Source: Lineus longissimus (Eukaryota > Nemertea > Pilidiophora > Heteronemertea > Lineidae). From it: a stretch of 64,000 nt of DNA. Where the stretch lies: the NCBI RefSeq assembly GCF_910592395.1, contig NC_088316.1, positions 6,264,001 through 6,328,000 of the forward strand, read 5' to 3'. This document shows positions 22,901 to 34,299 of the stretch, piece by piece. A program made the position numbers and the translations under genes. The stretch's first letter is position 1. Each line of letters opens with the position of its first letter. The notes below the pieces were generated by a model. The model worked only from the letters and a program-made list of their open reading frames with translations. It was not told the DNA's origin and did not search any database.

Positions 22901-22906
22901 CTGGTC
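22901..22906. repeat. Right target-site duplication CTGGTC
   Basis: Exact copy of 19553-19558 directly after the right terminus ...GGCCACCGTA. Confidence 0.8.
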
Positions 22907-23464
22907 TCATTAATAGAGTATTACTCCAAGCACCTCGGCTAAACTATTTTCAATTTTGTACAAAATAATTAGTAGGGGAAAGCAATGAAATTCATACAGG
23001 CTATTGTTCGGGACTAAAGCACTTTAAATGTGCATGATACTTGAAAAATGGTCAGTGGAACTTTGAGTTTGTAAATGGGCGCGCTAGCGGTAGCCGGGAG
23101 CGTGGCAAAGAGTATTTTTCTGTCAGTTTCATATGATGTGGATGGTGATGACATTGGATGACCAGAAAATGACACAGTTGCATGCGCTGCTCCGATCGTG
23201 GGAGATTTCCATCCCCCCCCCCCAGCAGGTCAACTGCAGTTGGTTTCTCGCCCACCCACTGAAGATACGTCTCGAATTTGTGCTGGAGGTTTCCTTTCAA
23301 TCCTCCGGGTGGGGCTAGACTCTGCGAAAGGGAAACAAACAGGCTAAAATATATAGTACGACTGTCTTTACATATGCGAATTTTGGTCAGCAAACTGCAT
23401 AAGCAATTGCGAAACCCTTCGAGGTACAAAAGCTGAACCGTCTATTGCAGAGAGCGGACAACAA
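22907..23464. other. Non-coding sequence
   Basis: No gene recognised. The - strand ORF 23052-23429 and + strand ORF 23133-23318 overlap and lack domains. An 11-base C tract is at 23213-23223. Confidence 0.4.
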
Positions 23465-23823
23465 GGCCATGTAGAATAAGTGGAATGAGCGGATTCTGGG
23501 CTTCAATCACCTGGAAAGCCAGTATTTGTCGCGATGATCGTCGCCATGCCTGAACTCTGAAGACGAAAGGCGGTATGGTAATACAGCGCTGCGCACGGCT
23601 ACCGACTGAACTAAACTGTCCCTACAGACCAGTTTTCATGACCTCATTGCGAGTCATGGCTTAACGACTGTAAAAAGCGATTTTCAAATAATCTTTGTGG
23701 CGTATCGAACAAACTAAAATTTAATGAATTTATTAAGTTCCATTTTGTATGAAATTATATCATATTTTGTACAGAATCCGCTCATTCTGCTCATTGCGCT
23801 CATTCCGCTAATTCTACATGGCC
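23465..23823. mobile_element. Inverted-repeat element (MITE-like), 359 bp
   Basis: The left end GGCCATGTAGAATAAGTGGA is matched by an inverted right end reading GGCCATGTAGAATTAGCGGA. Both continue to GAATGAGCGGATTCTG. The right arm holds an extra GAATGAGC-like unit, as if that 9-10 bp motif had expanded. The centre is unique and non-coding. No clear target-site duplication. Confidence 0.7.
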
Positions 23824-24627
23824 GGCCAACACCATGCATACATACGTAGTATTATACTTGTAATTGAAATCAGTAACTAAAGTCAGTGCATTTTGGTACC
23901 AGAGTCTTTCAAATAAGGGCTCCCTTAGAACCAAGAGATTTTGAGTGCAATAGCAGTGTCTTTCTGCTTACCAGTACTCTGACCGAACTTCATATTTTTA
24001 GCTAAACAGCTGTTTCTTATTATGCAGTACAATGAAAACTTTATTCCTGATGTTACCCACTGAAAGATATTATAGATCTGTTGCAAAACCCAAATTTCTG
24101 CTCTGAATATGATTTATAAAAAAATTAGGATGGATTGAAGGGTGTGTAGAATTTTACAATACATAGTCCTAAATGTAAGTAAACTTGAGACACCCTGTAG
24201 AATTACCATGAAATCAAATTAGACAGGCACACTTTGTTTTCACTTATGCTCTCTGCTGGTTTGATCCATTGTATTGTGGTTGAGCAGAATTCTGCGAAAC
24301 CTGGGAAATTCAAATAGAAAATTGATTGAAATTTATATGAAGTGGTCCACACGTTAAAGGACGATTAAGAATAATTGAAATGTCCGTCTACTGGTGTTGT
24401 TATTGTAATGCATGGAGTTTTAATTTAATCATTGAATTCATTTACTCATTAATTTATTGAATTGATTGGTGAACAGGGCATTTATCAACTGATATATCTC
24501 TTATACATATATAATGAACGATGATATACATACGATGAAGGCCATGTAGATTTTTGGGAATCTGGAAGAACAAAGAATCGTTAAAAATGCCAAGGTTTTG
24601 GTCTGCAGTTCATTCTTTTTTCTATTC
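23824..24627. other. Non-coding sequence
   Basis: No gene recognised. GAGACACCCTGTA at about 24188-24200 resembles the right end of a mariner element (ACACCCTG followed by TA), but no left partner was found. Confidence 0.35.
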
Positions 24628-24629
24628 TA

Positions 24630-24716
24630 CAGGGTGGCCCAGAAAACGTCTCCCTTGCACAATAGAATGCTATTGTGTATCCATCGTGCGAGGGAAACGT
24701 TTTCTGGGCCACCCTG
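24630..24716. mobile_element. Hairpin MITE with mariner-like ends, 87 bp
   Basis: CAGGGTGGCCCAGAAAACGT at 24630 is mirrored at 24716. The arms are about 31 bp with two mismatches, and the short loop carries a smaller CAATAG/CTATTG palindrome. TA precedes the left end and CA, one change from TA, follows the right end. CAGGGTGGCCCA ends and TA insertion suggest a Tc1/mariner MITE. ORFs crossing it on both strands are spurious. Confidence 0.75.
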
Positions 24717-24718
24717 CA

Positions 24719-25193
24719 GACGACAGACGTGTGTACTTCGTCTTTCGTTCTTTCTAGAGCTGTCGCTATGTTTGTTGTCATTCTGTTCAGAGCGCCCGGC
24801 CAGATCTGTGCAGCTTTCGCGTTTGGTTGAAGTTTTTACTTAATAATTGAAGTTGAAGCTGCTAATGCAGATACTACTTTTTTCGTTGTCAAGTACCCTA
24901 CAATGTACCCCAGCCGCAGCAAAACCGGTAGGCTCTATCACTGTAATAGTCCCTCTCTCTTTTGCCATGTTTGCTGCTGTGTAATTTGCTACTTTGTACA
25001 TTGTATTGGTTATTGTTTTTGCCGATTTTTGCAGTTATTTTGCAGTTATTTTCACAGCTGCTTCCGTTGCAGTGACTGGTCTGCATGCCATTGCTACCGT
25101 TATTGCTGTTACTGTCTTTGCTTCTGCTGGATAATGATGCCGTCAGAGGTGTTTATATTTTAGTTGACCCATGTGCCTTACCACAAATTGTAT
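24719..25193. other. Non-coding sequence rich in TGCTGTTA-like tracts
   Basis: The + ORF 24903-25163 encodes a Cys/Tyr-rich low-complexity product from CTGTTATTGCTG-like sequence (about 24980-25130). No domain is recognised. Confidence 0.35.
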
Positions 25194-25196
25194 TTA

Positions 25197-25530
25197 GTGC
25201 TCATGGCATAGTGGTTAGAGCACCGGGCTCATAGTCAGGAGGTCGTGGGTTCGATTCTCGGAAGGGTCACTGCTGTTTCGTCGTTGTGTCCTTGAGCAAG
25301 GCACTTGCTTCTCTCCACCCAGAAGTAAATGGGTACCTAGCTGGCAGATATGGCCCAATATGAATGTTAGTCTTGAGCGCAGTATGGCTGAAGCTCGGAC
25401 CTGTGATACTCCCAGAGAGTACAGCTTGAATCACGAAGGTGCAGGCCAATAGCTAAGGGTAATGATGTGAAGCGCTTTGAGCGACTGAAACCAGTTGGAT
25501 TTAGCGCATTCTAAATGATTATTTTCCTAT
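25197..25530 (+). mobile_element. tRNA-derived SINE
   Basis: The 5' part is tRNA-like. An A box TGGCATAGTGGTTAG lies at 25204-25218 and a B box GGTTCGATTC at 25248-25257, correctly spaced for an internal RNA polymerase III promoter. The middle contains GTCCTTGAGCAAGGCACTT, a segment shared by conserved-domain SINE superfamilies of deuterostomes (V, Deu and Meta types; which one is unresolved). The 3' part ends near GCGCATTCTAAATGATTATT. The 5' head and 3' tail define + orientation. No target-site duplication was identified and the B box and head have few changes, so the copy is moderately old. Confidence 0.85.
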
Positions 25531-28048
25531 GATTATTAAAGTCTCATGAGTATTATTTTAAATGACAACATCATGTGTGAATCAAAGAAAGCTATATCAC
25601 AGATATACATGTATACGTTATTGAATTCTGTGGAAAAGTCGCAGGCCGCCCACTAAACCAGCTTTAAACGACATCTCGTTCAATAGGCTAACCTTAATAT
25701 CTGATCGAGATCGTTATATTTTTATTTCCTCACAAAGATATTGATTTCATCGGTCAAATTTGACTAAAAAACTATCTTTTACGTTTCACATTACCAAAAT
25801 GTTTCCGGTTCAGTGATATATATTAGAAATAAACAGTGTGATAACCTTGGAATAAGATTGGATCTCACAAGATTTAACATTTTTACTCAGTTTTTTAATT
25901 ATCTTGACAAATCTTCCAGGTCGCGTGACAACCTCTTTGTCAACCACGTCTGAACAATGCGCTTTATACAACAAGCAAACTCGCACCATATTGCAATTTC
26001 GTATTGAAATTTGATAAGGGTTAGAACAGATTTTTATCCCTCTAATATTATTCTTTAATTAGCTGCTTAATGATTCCGCAACGCAACATATAGTGTAGTT
26101 ACGAAACAATCGTGTCATGAAAACTTTAATCGCAAATTGAAAAAAATCTGTTGGGGTGGATGAGAGAAAACATAGCCCAGTGACTAAAGATGAATCCAGG
26201 TTTTCCGGCACGTGTCTATTATTCTTTTATTCTATGGATGTCATACCAATAGCTATTGTCTCCTGTTGCGACTTCGTGGTCAAGTCGGAAACGAGAATTC
26301 GCAGGAAACGCAACACCAGTTTCAGGCCACCTTCGCGATGTTTATTCTTGCTACTAAACTTGTAATTCTAAACAGAAAATCTCTAGTGGTGATCGTGGGC
26401 CACTTGAACTAGTTTAGAGTCCGTGCCAGAGCATGCCTTCGGTACCCCAAGTCCATTCAATTCGTCGTTTTCACATGATTCTCAAACTTTCATACGCAAT
26501 ATGAGAAGCTTTGGCGTCACTCGAAACATATTCCCTCAATCACGACAACCACTCTTTGTTAAGTGATTTTTCCCGTATCTTTGGGCAGCCTCTGTGGTTG
26601 CAATTTGAAGTTCCAGTGTTCTCAAGAATTGAGAATGATAATCTCAATTATTTTGTTAGTTCGTTACTAACCAAAAGGTTAACTTCTAAATATTCACGGA
26701 CGTCATAATTTCGCTGATTTGAAAACGACTGCGATTCGCTGAGACCTAAAGTTAAAAATCATAAAACTTATTTTTGTTTGTCTGAAAGTCTTGCGAATCT
26801 TAAATTTAAGAGGTGCCAGAATTTTGCCGTTAGTAGTAATCGTTGCTTTATAATGTCGCCAATACTCTACGAACCATACAGAAGCTGACCTGATACATCA
26901 TGTCAATTCAAAATTAAAACTTCATCAACAAATGACCTTATGAGAGCTTATTGTAAAGAAAGGCACACTCGTCCGGGGCAAAATTGATAATTTTGCGGTT
27001 GCCATGCCGAAAAAAAATCTTCACTCTGTTCCAATGGTTTTGACCCACTTCTGTTTGTAACCTTCTTCCGTGTTTTGGCGCGTCCGCCAAAACCAGTAAC
27101 TTCCGGTAAAAATTAATTTACTTTGATTTACCGTCATATGTATTGTTTAGGGTTTTCGTTCTTTAGTGTTTGACGCTTAAGTGTCCAGGGTCGAAATAAT
27201 CATCTTCAGCACCCGAGTGCATGTTTTGCTGCCACTCGTGTCTTTCCACTCGTCCAGGTTATCTCACAGTAAGACATATTTTGTAATAACAAAAAAGATG
27301 TACATGTATGTGTTTATCGACATGTATTAATACCTACAAAACATAGACCATACAATGTAGTTCAACTAACATGGTGTAAAAAATCCGCAGCACTTTGTGC
27401 TGTTTTTGACAGTTTTTTTTTGAGGCTCACATTAGACTTAAATTTGAACCAACTTAACTACCCATCCGAAGATCACTTCGAAAAAGAATGTTAGTATTAG
27501 GGGCACTTGCGCATTAGAGATCAGCGCGTACACTATTTAAGGGACTTGCGACAGTTGCTATATTCTCGCCAATCAAAACGCATCATCGGTACAAACCAGC
27601 TTGACGAGCGAGCGTACAGCGGGTTAAAAGTGGGTTCATTTTGTGCATAAGCGAAACTAAGCGATTTTTTTCCCTAAGAGTGATCTGATTAATTACTGCA
27701 GAACTTCTGGTGCTTGGGCTACTCTAAAGATCAACGAGTATGTAGAGAGCTCTTTCAAATTACGTAAAGTTGATTTCTACATTAGGACTGGGATCGTACA
27801 TGCAGGCAACTGCTCTAAGCAAAAACACATCATGTTGAAAAGTTTGAAATCAGGTGATTTTCATACATGTATATACATGTACTATAATCAACATGGAATT
27901 ACCGTTTTAACGCTTTACTTTAATTTGCCATGGTCATGGGTAGCCCGGATAGGATGAGATGGGAATGCAATTGTCCAATACGAATTTCAAATACATCTAA
28001 ATTCTCATTCTCATAGTATAAATATATCCTCAAATGGTTGATAATTGA
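25531..28048. other. Non-coding sequence
   Basis: No gene recognised. At about 27074-27095 a perfect GTTTTGGCG / CGCCAAAAC inverted repeat surrounds four bases, an E2F- or NFI-like arrangement. ORFs at 26156-26412 and 26511-26708 have no domain. Confidence 0.35.
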
Positions 28049-28420
28049 GTGTTGATACTTGACAGATGTAGTATTCTTCAACGAATATACCAACAATTAG
28101 ATTCTGAATGGAGCATTATTATACAGCCACGTTCTGGCATGCGGATCAAGGACGCGCAAGAGGTACTAGTGACATTAAAAAACAGCTGGGCCAAATACCG
28201 TTGGTCATTGATGGTGTTGCTATACGGAATGCCTGAAATCGCCAAAATTCGGCGGGTTGTGGGCGACTCTGAGTCTTTAGATATCGTACAAGTATACGTC
28301 AACAAGTGGGAGTCCTTGATGACGAAGTTGTCTTTGCCACGCGCAGGCGTCCTAAAGCACCTCGTGACCTTATCGCGTACATGCACAGTGGAGTCTCCCT
28401 TTGGCGGACACCTCTGTTAG
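28049..28420 (+). other. Unrecognised 123-codon ORF, possibly transposon-derived
   Basis: The translation (MLILDRCSILQRIYQQL...) has a fairly protein-like composition and no low complexity. It runs into the CAGTGGAGTCTCCC motif of the adjacent putative Tigger end. No family match is recognised and no start context or splice site supports it. It could be a decayed transposon fragment or chance. Confidence 0.2.
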
Positions 28421-28562
28421 AAGGACGACCTCCCTTATGAAGAGTGATTTTGGTCCTAAATAGGCCGTTTCTGTACAGTTTGCCCTCTGTATTCGGGACT
28501 CCTCTCTATTAAGGACTGCATGTGTCAGTCCCTAGGTTGTCCTTAATAGAACGGCGGGCGAA
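28386..28562. mobile_element. Possible Tigger/pogo terminal fragment
   Basis: CAGTGGAGTCTCCCTTTGGC followed by GGACACCTCTGTTAGAAGGA and, later, ATTAAGGACTGC and GTCCTTAATAGAACGG resembles the terminal regions of Tigger-type elements common in marine invertebrates. These regions have repeated 'GGACACCTC' units. Only one end is recognised. Confidence 0.35.
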
Positions 28563-31402
28563 ATTACGAAGTTATCAATGTAAACGTGACTTTTGATAAT
28601 ACAAACGTTTTTTTCGATGGGTCTTGCAAGTTGCATTGCCCTGTGAACGCTCACTTGCCACCACAAGTTGATCTAAGATATGAAACAGTTTTAGTAATTT
28701 TCTATTCCTCCATTTCGTTGACATACAACTTCTAATGGAGACACCAGGTTTTTCTGAATAACCCAATTTATCACATTTTCATTTTTTGGTGCTTACAATT
28801 TCTATAGTTACTTTAAACTATCCTGGTTACTGCAATCACTTTTATTTCGTTGCCCATGAATAAATGGAACAAATTGGGAAAAAATGCATGTCAGACAATG
28901 GAATAAGGTGTCAACATTTAGCTCGATCTGAGGGCTTGCAACAAGGTAGTCTTCAAAATGGTGTTCCATTGCAACATTTAATGGGAATTTTACTAAAGGC
29001 TCTCTTCACGTCCCAACCCCAAAAGCTTTTGAAATGACAAGCTCCTTCATTATTGATTCGTTTTCAACCTTAATTGGTATAATATTATAATGATACTCAG
29101 CGGGTATAAATGGTATTAGTTGCAATAATGAGGTTCGTGGGTGTTGTAAACTAATTAGGCGTGCTACAACAAGGAGGCGTTGTTGAAATTTGAGAAGTAT
29201 TTCAAAATAATGTCTAAAAAAGTTACAAATTGCTGTACGAAAAGCCACATGAAGATACTAGTGAAAAAAGGTGACCGAATGCAATTTGGCCCGGGCAACT
29301 ACACGCAAGTCCGTATCCCGTGGAGGTGTTCCGGTAAAGCGAAAAACCCGGTTAGTTTTTAAAACTCTTGAAAACCTCTAAATGGTGTTTCACTTCACGG
29401 TGAAAAACTTCTACCGGGTTCATATTTGTGTTTGCTCAGAAACCCGTTATTTCTAAGAGTGTAAATGTACGTAGCATTCTGCTGGTCTGATGCGAATACG
29501 ATAAGGGTTGGCATGGTCAAGAAGCCAGTGGAAAGCATTGAACATGATTGTCCTATTGTATTTTCAATTTGCCTCACCGTGGTTGTCGCCCATTGTCTCG
29601 AAATGGAAAAAAAGGTACACTGGACTTTGCATCCTCTTGGAGAAGCATCTTCAGTTTTGAAATATTTGCTACGTTGTAGCTTACACACCAGGCTACATTT
29701 CTATCGCCCTTAGATCGCTCCAAGATGTTACTCTAATCATCCTTCCCCTGGTGCGTTTGATGGCTTATCTCGCACTTTTATGAACTCTGAACAACCTGAA
29801 AAGTCTGTTTAACCATTTCAGTCTATAAGCTTGAACAAATTGAAAAAGAAACTGGTTCTTGAGTGATAGCACCAACACAAAAAGTATTGTTGTGAACGAA
29901 TGGTTCAAAAATTTCTAAAAAACTGACCCCATTATCATAAGACCATTCTTAGTGTCCTTTTTCTCCTTCATCGATAACAATACCGATATTGACCCAGGGT
30001 GAAGAATAACAAGTTTAGCTGTTTTCGTAAGATGAATGAAAGTGCAAAACAAACAAGGAAAAACATATGCCGACCCCTACGATAGGTCGAAAATGTTTAC
30101 AAAAAGCAGATTGATACCATTCTGGTGAAAATTCTAAGATTTGTGACGGATTAAAAAAGATTCTTATCCAAATACGGTGTAACGCGATACCTGCGTGTTC
30201 TTCAATGGGTTCTGAATGAAACAAATGCCATCCTGACTGTAAGGTAATTAAGGGTTTGTATACAAATAGAGGTCCACAGATGCTGCACTAATAGGTCAAT
30301 GCATACCAAACTCTCGGTATTCAGAATCTAAAACAGATAATCTAAAAATTATGCCGGGAATATGATCAAATACATGTTTTCATCACTCAAAATGAGTTTG
30401 ATTATACGTGTACTGAATTCCTCAAAAAAATCTGCGATCTATTGCATTTGTATACCTTTTTTTGTAAACAAACCCTTCCCTTACAGTCGGGGATCCTTCC
30501 GTCCCAGTCCTGAGACACACAATGTTGTCAACACTCTGATATAAAAAGGGGAATTTAATACTAACATGGACGCAGCTGATGGGCTGGTGATCTCCGAAGA
30601 ACGCATATGAGGGCACAGATCAGACCGGGGCGGGGGGGGGGGGGGGCTTATGGGTACTGCATGTATTACCAGTCCGGCCCATCGCGCAAAACCGACATAC
30701 AAACCATTGGCCTCCGTGCATAATTAGCATGGGGGGAAAAAATCACTCTAAAATATGGTTATTACACCACAAAGGATACAAAGAAAAATTGGCTAAAAAT
30801 CAGTGACCACACGGTTCAGGATTGATCTTTTTCACTCAGAGGCGAATCGCATAACGGCTTGGGTGATATTGTGCAATTGTCCCCCAACAAAACTGGCCAC
30901 ACTTCTATTTTCTGTGGCCCTTTTCTGAAAATTACTTCTAATTGAAAATTTATGGCAATTTTCTACTACGTAAAGCTTATTGTTGATTATCATCACCCTT
31001 CATGCTACTGAATTCCTTTTCAGATGCCAACATTGCTAACTTATCAGTTAAAAGTTTGAAATCTGTCAATGTCTATGAGTATCGTCAATCTACGACAGGT
31101 GAAATGGGATAAGCACGTTGAAATCTGAATAACATACAGAATCAATTCACCACTATATCCGAGATACATACATAATCGATATGCATATGATAGGCGAATT
31201 CCCAAATGGCAAATGGTATTGATCATTTAACTGCGTAGACATGTGAAATTAAAACTAAGCATTGCCTTTTCATCGTCATATATATGATGAATTTCTGGTT
31301 TAGTAATGACTTGTAATAGAAACACGTTTCCAGTAAGGGGAGAGTCACGAAGGTAAGTACATGGGAAAAATTGCGTTGGCGTGAAATACGTGTTTTTTCA
31401 TT
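28563..31402. other. Non-coding sequence
   Basis: No gene recognised. A 15-base G tract lies at 30632-30646. Overlapping ORFs at 29395-29713 and 30362-30702 have no domains. Confidence 0.4.
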
Positions 31403-31550
31403 CAATAATGGCTTCCAGCAGAAACGTCACTTCTCCAGACAGTATCATACTGCACTGGGGAAAGCACTGGAACGGAATGTAACCATAGGCTAACCCTAAT
31501 ATTTGCACGCCATGTCCAAATCCGCCTCGGAAATATCTAGAGAGAATAAT
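31403..31550. repeat. Diverged repeat copy A (partner at 35.65 kb)
   Basis: The segment containing GGAATGTAACCATAGGCTAA and CATGTCCAAATCCG matches GGAATGTACCCATAGGCCAA and CATGTCCAAAGCTCCG in the partner. The order and spacing of matched blocks agree over about 150 bp. In the - strand reading frames both yield FGH...GEVT peptides, so a shared degraded coding origin is possible but not identified. Confidence 0.45.
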
Positions 31551-34299
31551 TAAGAGATTTACAAACGTGTGACTACACATGTTGCGGCGCATGATAGCGA
31601 GAGGTGTATTATCCCCCTTGCCACCCAAATCCGACGCCCAAGTTTATCCTTTCAGGTCGGACTGCTTTACAGATCGGATTTGCAAGAAAAACACCAGAAC
31701 AATTGTAAATGAAATAAACAACAGATAAGCAGGAAAGAAGTGTTCTGATGAAGAAACATGAAAAAGAGCATAATGTACCAAATGACTCTTCTATATTGAA
31801 TCACCATTTTTCGACAAATACTGTCTACTTCCGCCAGCTCTTACAATCTGTTCCCGGTCCGCCACCCTCCTGGGTACCCCCATGCACACACGCCATCTCT
31901 CCTTACATGACCTGCAGCCTGATAAGGGCGAAACTCGGGTATCATTTCCCCGCGCACAACCCTGAAACAACGCCGGAACCCTCTCCCTTCCGCGTCACAG
32001 GGCCCAGCACGTGGGACCCATTCACCAAGGAATACAACATTAATTTAACTCTGTCATCGGATACAGGGCCACACTGTCATTACCTTTAAATGTCGACATT
32101 AAACAGTCAGCAGATAACGAAGACGAAATCAGTCTCTTCCGGGTTGTAGATGCCTATTTTAATGACGGGGAGCATATTTGTCTTACTTCGTCTTGAGATG
32201 ATAGATAATGTGACTGCAATTTGGAGGAGGGTGAGGGCTGCTTGATGTAGTACAAGTTGGAGAGAAACACATTATCACATTTTTGCGAGGGCATTTTTAA
32301 AACGTGACTGTCTTCAGATCACTTTTTTAGATTTTAATATCAGTGTTCTATTTTAAATGAAAGTTAACTTTTACGAGACCTCGGTCTCTTTGTCCTGGGA
32401 AAACTCGTTTTGTTAGGAATAGCTGTAGAGGGTACATTGTACAAGTGTGGCTCTTTTCCTCTCTTAAAAGTAGGCCTAAGAATATTTTCAAACTAATTGT
32501 TATCAAATTAGTCAAAGATTTGCTCTCAACACCCGATTTTCATTTGGGCATATCTTTTTACACGCTGATATATGTCGTAAAACACTTCCTAAAGTGAAAT
32601 ATGACAAGTTGCATATTTAGTTACAGATAACGAAATACATCAAGAACTAAATTGTCAATTGTGTGTTTAAAAAAGATGTCAATTCATTTTTTATTGATTT
32701 TAGTGAGTTTTGCACAATCCGTCCATACGAGATTTGAAGTTTACCCGCGTACTTTGCTTTATATTGTAGTATTCTCTTTCACCTTGTGCATGCTGATATA
32801 CCTCTTTGAAGGGCGTGGCAATTCATTCCTGACTAATCAGGACTAAACACAGTACAAATCAGGTATTGTTTGAAATATTTACATGGAAAATATTTCGCGT
32901 GACTGCGTGGTGTCCGTCTCGTTTCTTCAAACACCGGCATTGGTCATCGCGTCGATCCAGCTATGCTGCAAACACACCGAGAAATACTTCCTCGTAAAGA
33001 TAAAAAAATATGACAGACCCTCTATTGTAAGGTTTCAAATTCAAAACAAAGCGAATCAGAAATTAAAAAGAAATGACCCGAATAACTAGCCAATTTCAGC
33101 AGGGCGCTTCAGGTCGATAACGAGCGAAAACGCTGCGGGACATTTTTCTATCTTTTTTGAACCGCGCCACCATCTAAACACCGGACACGAAACTTAGAAA
33201 AAACTCAACCCAAAACAAAGAACAGGTCGGTGCTTTTTCACTGTGTTTTTCCCCCAAACCGCAATGATTTTAAATAGACACATACGGTAGGAGCTTATCT
33301 GTACCGCTCATAATTAGGGGGCTCATTCGGATGGCCGAACCCATGGTGCACACGAAACCTGTCTTTTTCCTCACACTATGATCATCTTCCCCGCGAAATC
33401 AATGGCATTCACTTTCTCGAGGGCATGAAGCGCATATTGTTTATGTCTGCTGCATAAAGGCTAATGCCCGTGCAAGGGTGATGAGATTCAATTCGCCACT
33501 TACAGAGATGTTAAGTTCCCCAAAACAAGACTACACCGTCAGGGGGCATCGTAAATGGGATGTAGCTTAGCCTTGGGCTCCGACCATAATTAGGTGTCGG
33601 GTTATTTGCAGACCACGGAGGGCGCGCATTGAGCTTACATCTGTCCGACTTCCTTCCTTTCTTTTTACCCCCATGACAGCTCTGAGATGTGGAGATGTGA
33701 TAATAAAAGAACTTTAGTCTCTGAAGGATAACGATATGGCACAACTTGCTACCAAATTGGCATCGTGTTTTTTCATTGAATAAAATCCCTGAAATCTTAA
33801 GAAGCAGGTGTAGCGGCTGTATCACCACCATATGGGTGGACCAACTCCTCTGGGGCTATATTGTAAACCTATACTCACGAGCTCAGTCCTCAATCGCTAA
33901 TTGGTTTAATAAACAATTAAAAATACAATAAAATCAAATATGCCTTTTCTGCGGCTAATGTGTTTAGAGTTTTGATGACGGTGACTTAAAGGTTTTAAGC
34001 GGTGAAGTGGCCCGGGCTATTATCATCTTCGCAAACCCTTATCACTGCGGTATAGAGTGAAAACTTCCCGCAAATCTGGAGGAGCATTAAAAACCTATTG
34101 TGCGTCTTTTTAAGATAACTGTAAAGATTGGCCTTTGCGGGATGTCTTTTTAAGCATTTGCTGGAAATGTTCCGACTTCGTAATTCCTCCGGGGCGCCAA
34201 TGACAATCTGTTCCCGCGGTTTAAGCTGGTGTTAAAGGCTCGTGTGGCATCATGTGCACGACATGATACACAGATGTACCAAACCATCATTCCTAGTGG
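31551..34299. other. Non-coding sequence with a GC-rich island
   Basis: About 31830-32040 is clearly richer in G+C than its flanks. It holds most of a 113-codon ORF (31748-32089, +) that is Pro/Thr-rich from about codon 36 onward (VPGPPPSWVPPCTHA...). No domain or hexapeptide typical of Xlox or Cdx is present. It may be an orphan exon, a transposon piece or a regulatory island. The rest shows nothing recognisable. Confidence 0.35.

Noticed and set aside
25197-25270. Functional tRNA gene
   Set aside because: A and B boxes are present, but the sequence continues into a SINE body and does not fold as a complete cloverleaf by eye.
31748-32089. Possible Xlox or Cdx exon, considered because Gsx is nearby
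   Set aside because: No hexapeptide (FPWMK or YEWMR type) or homeodomain is present, and the expected cluster order places those genes on the other side of Gsx.
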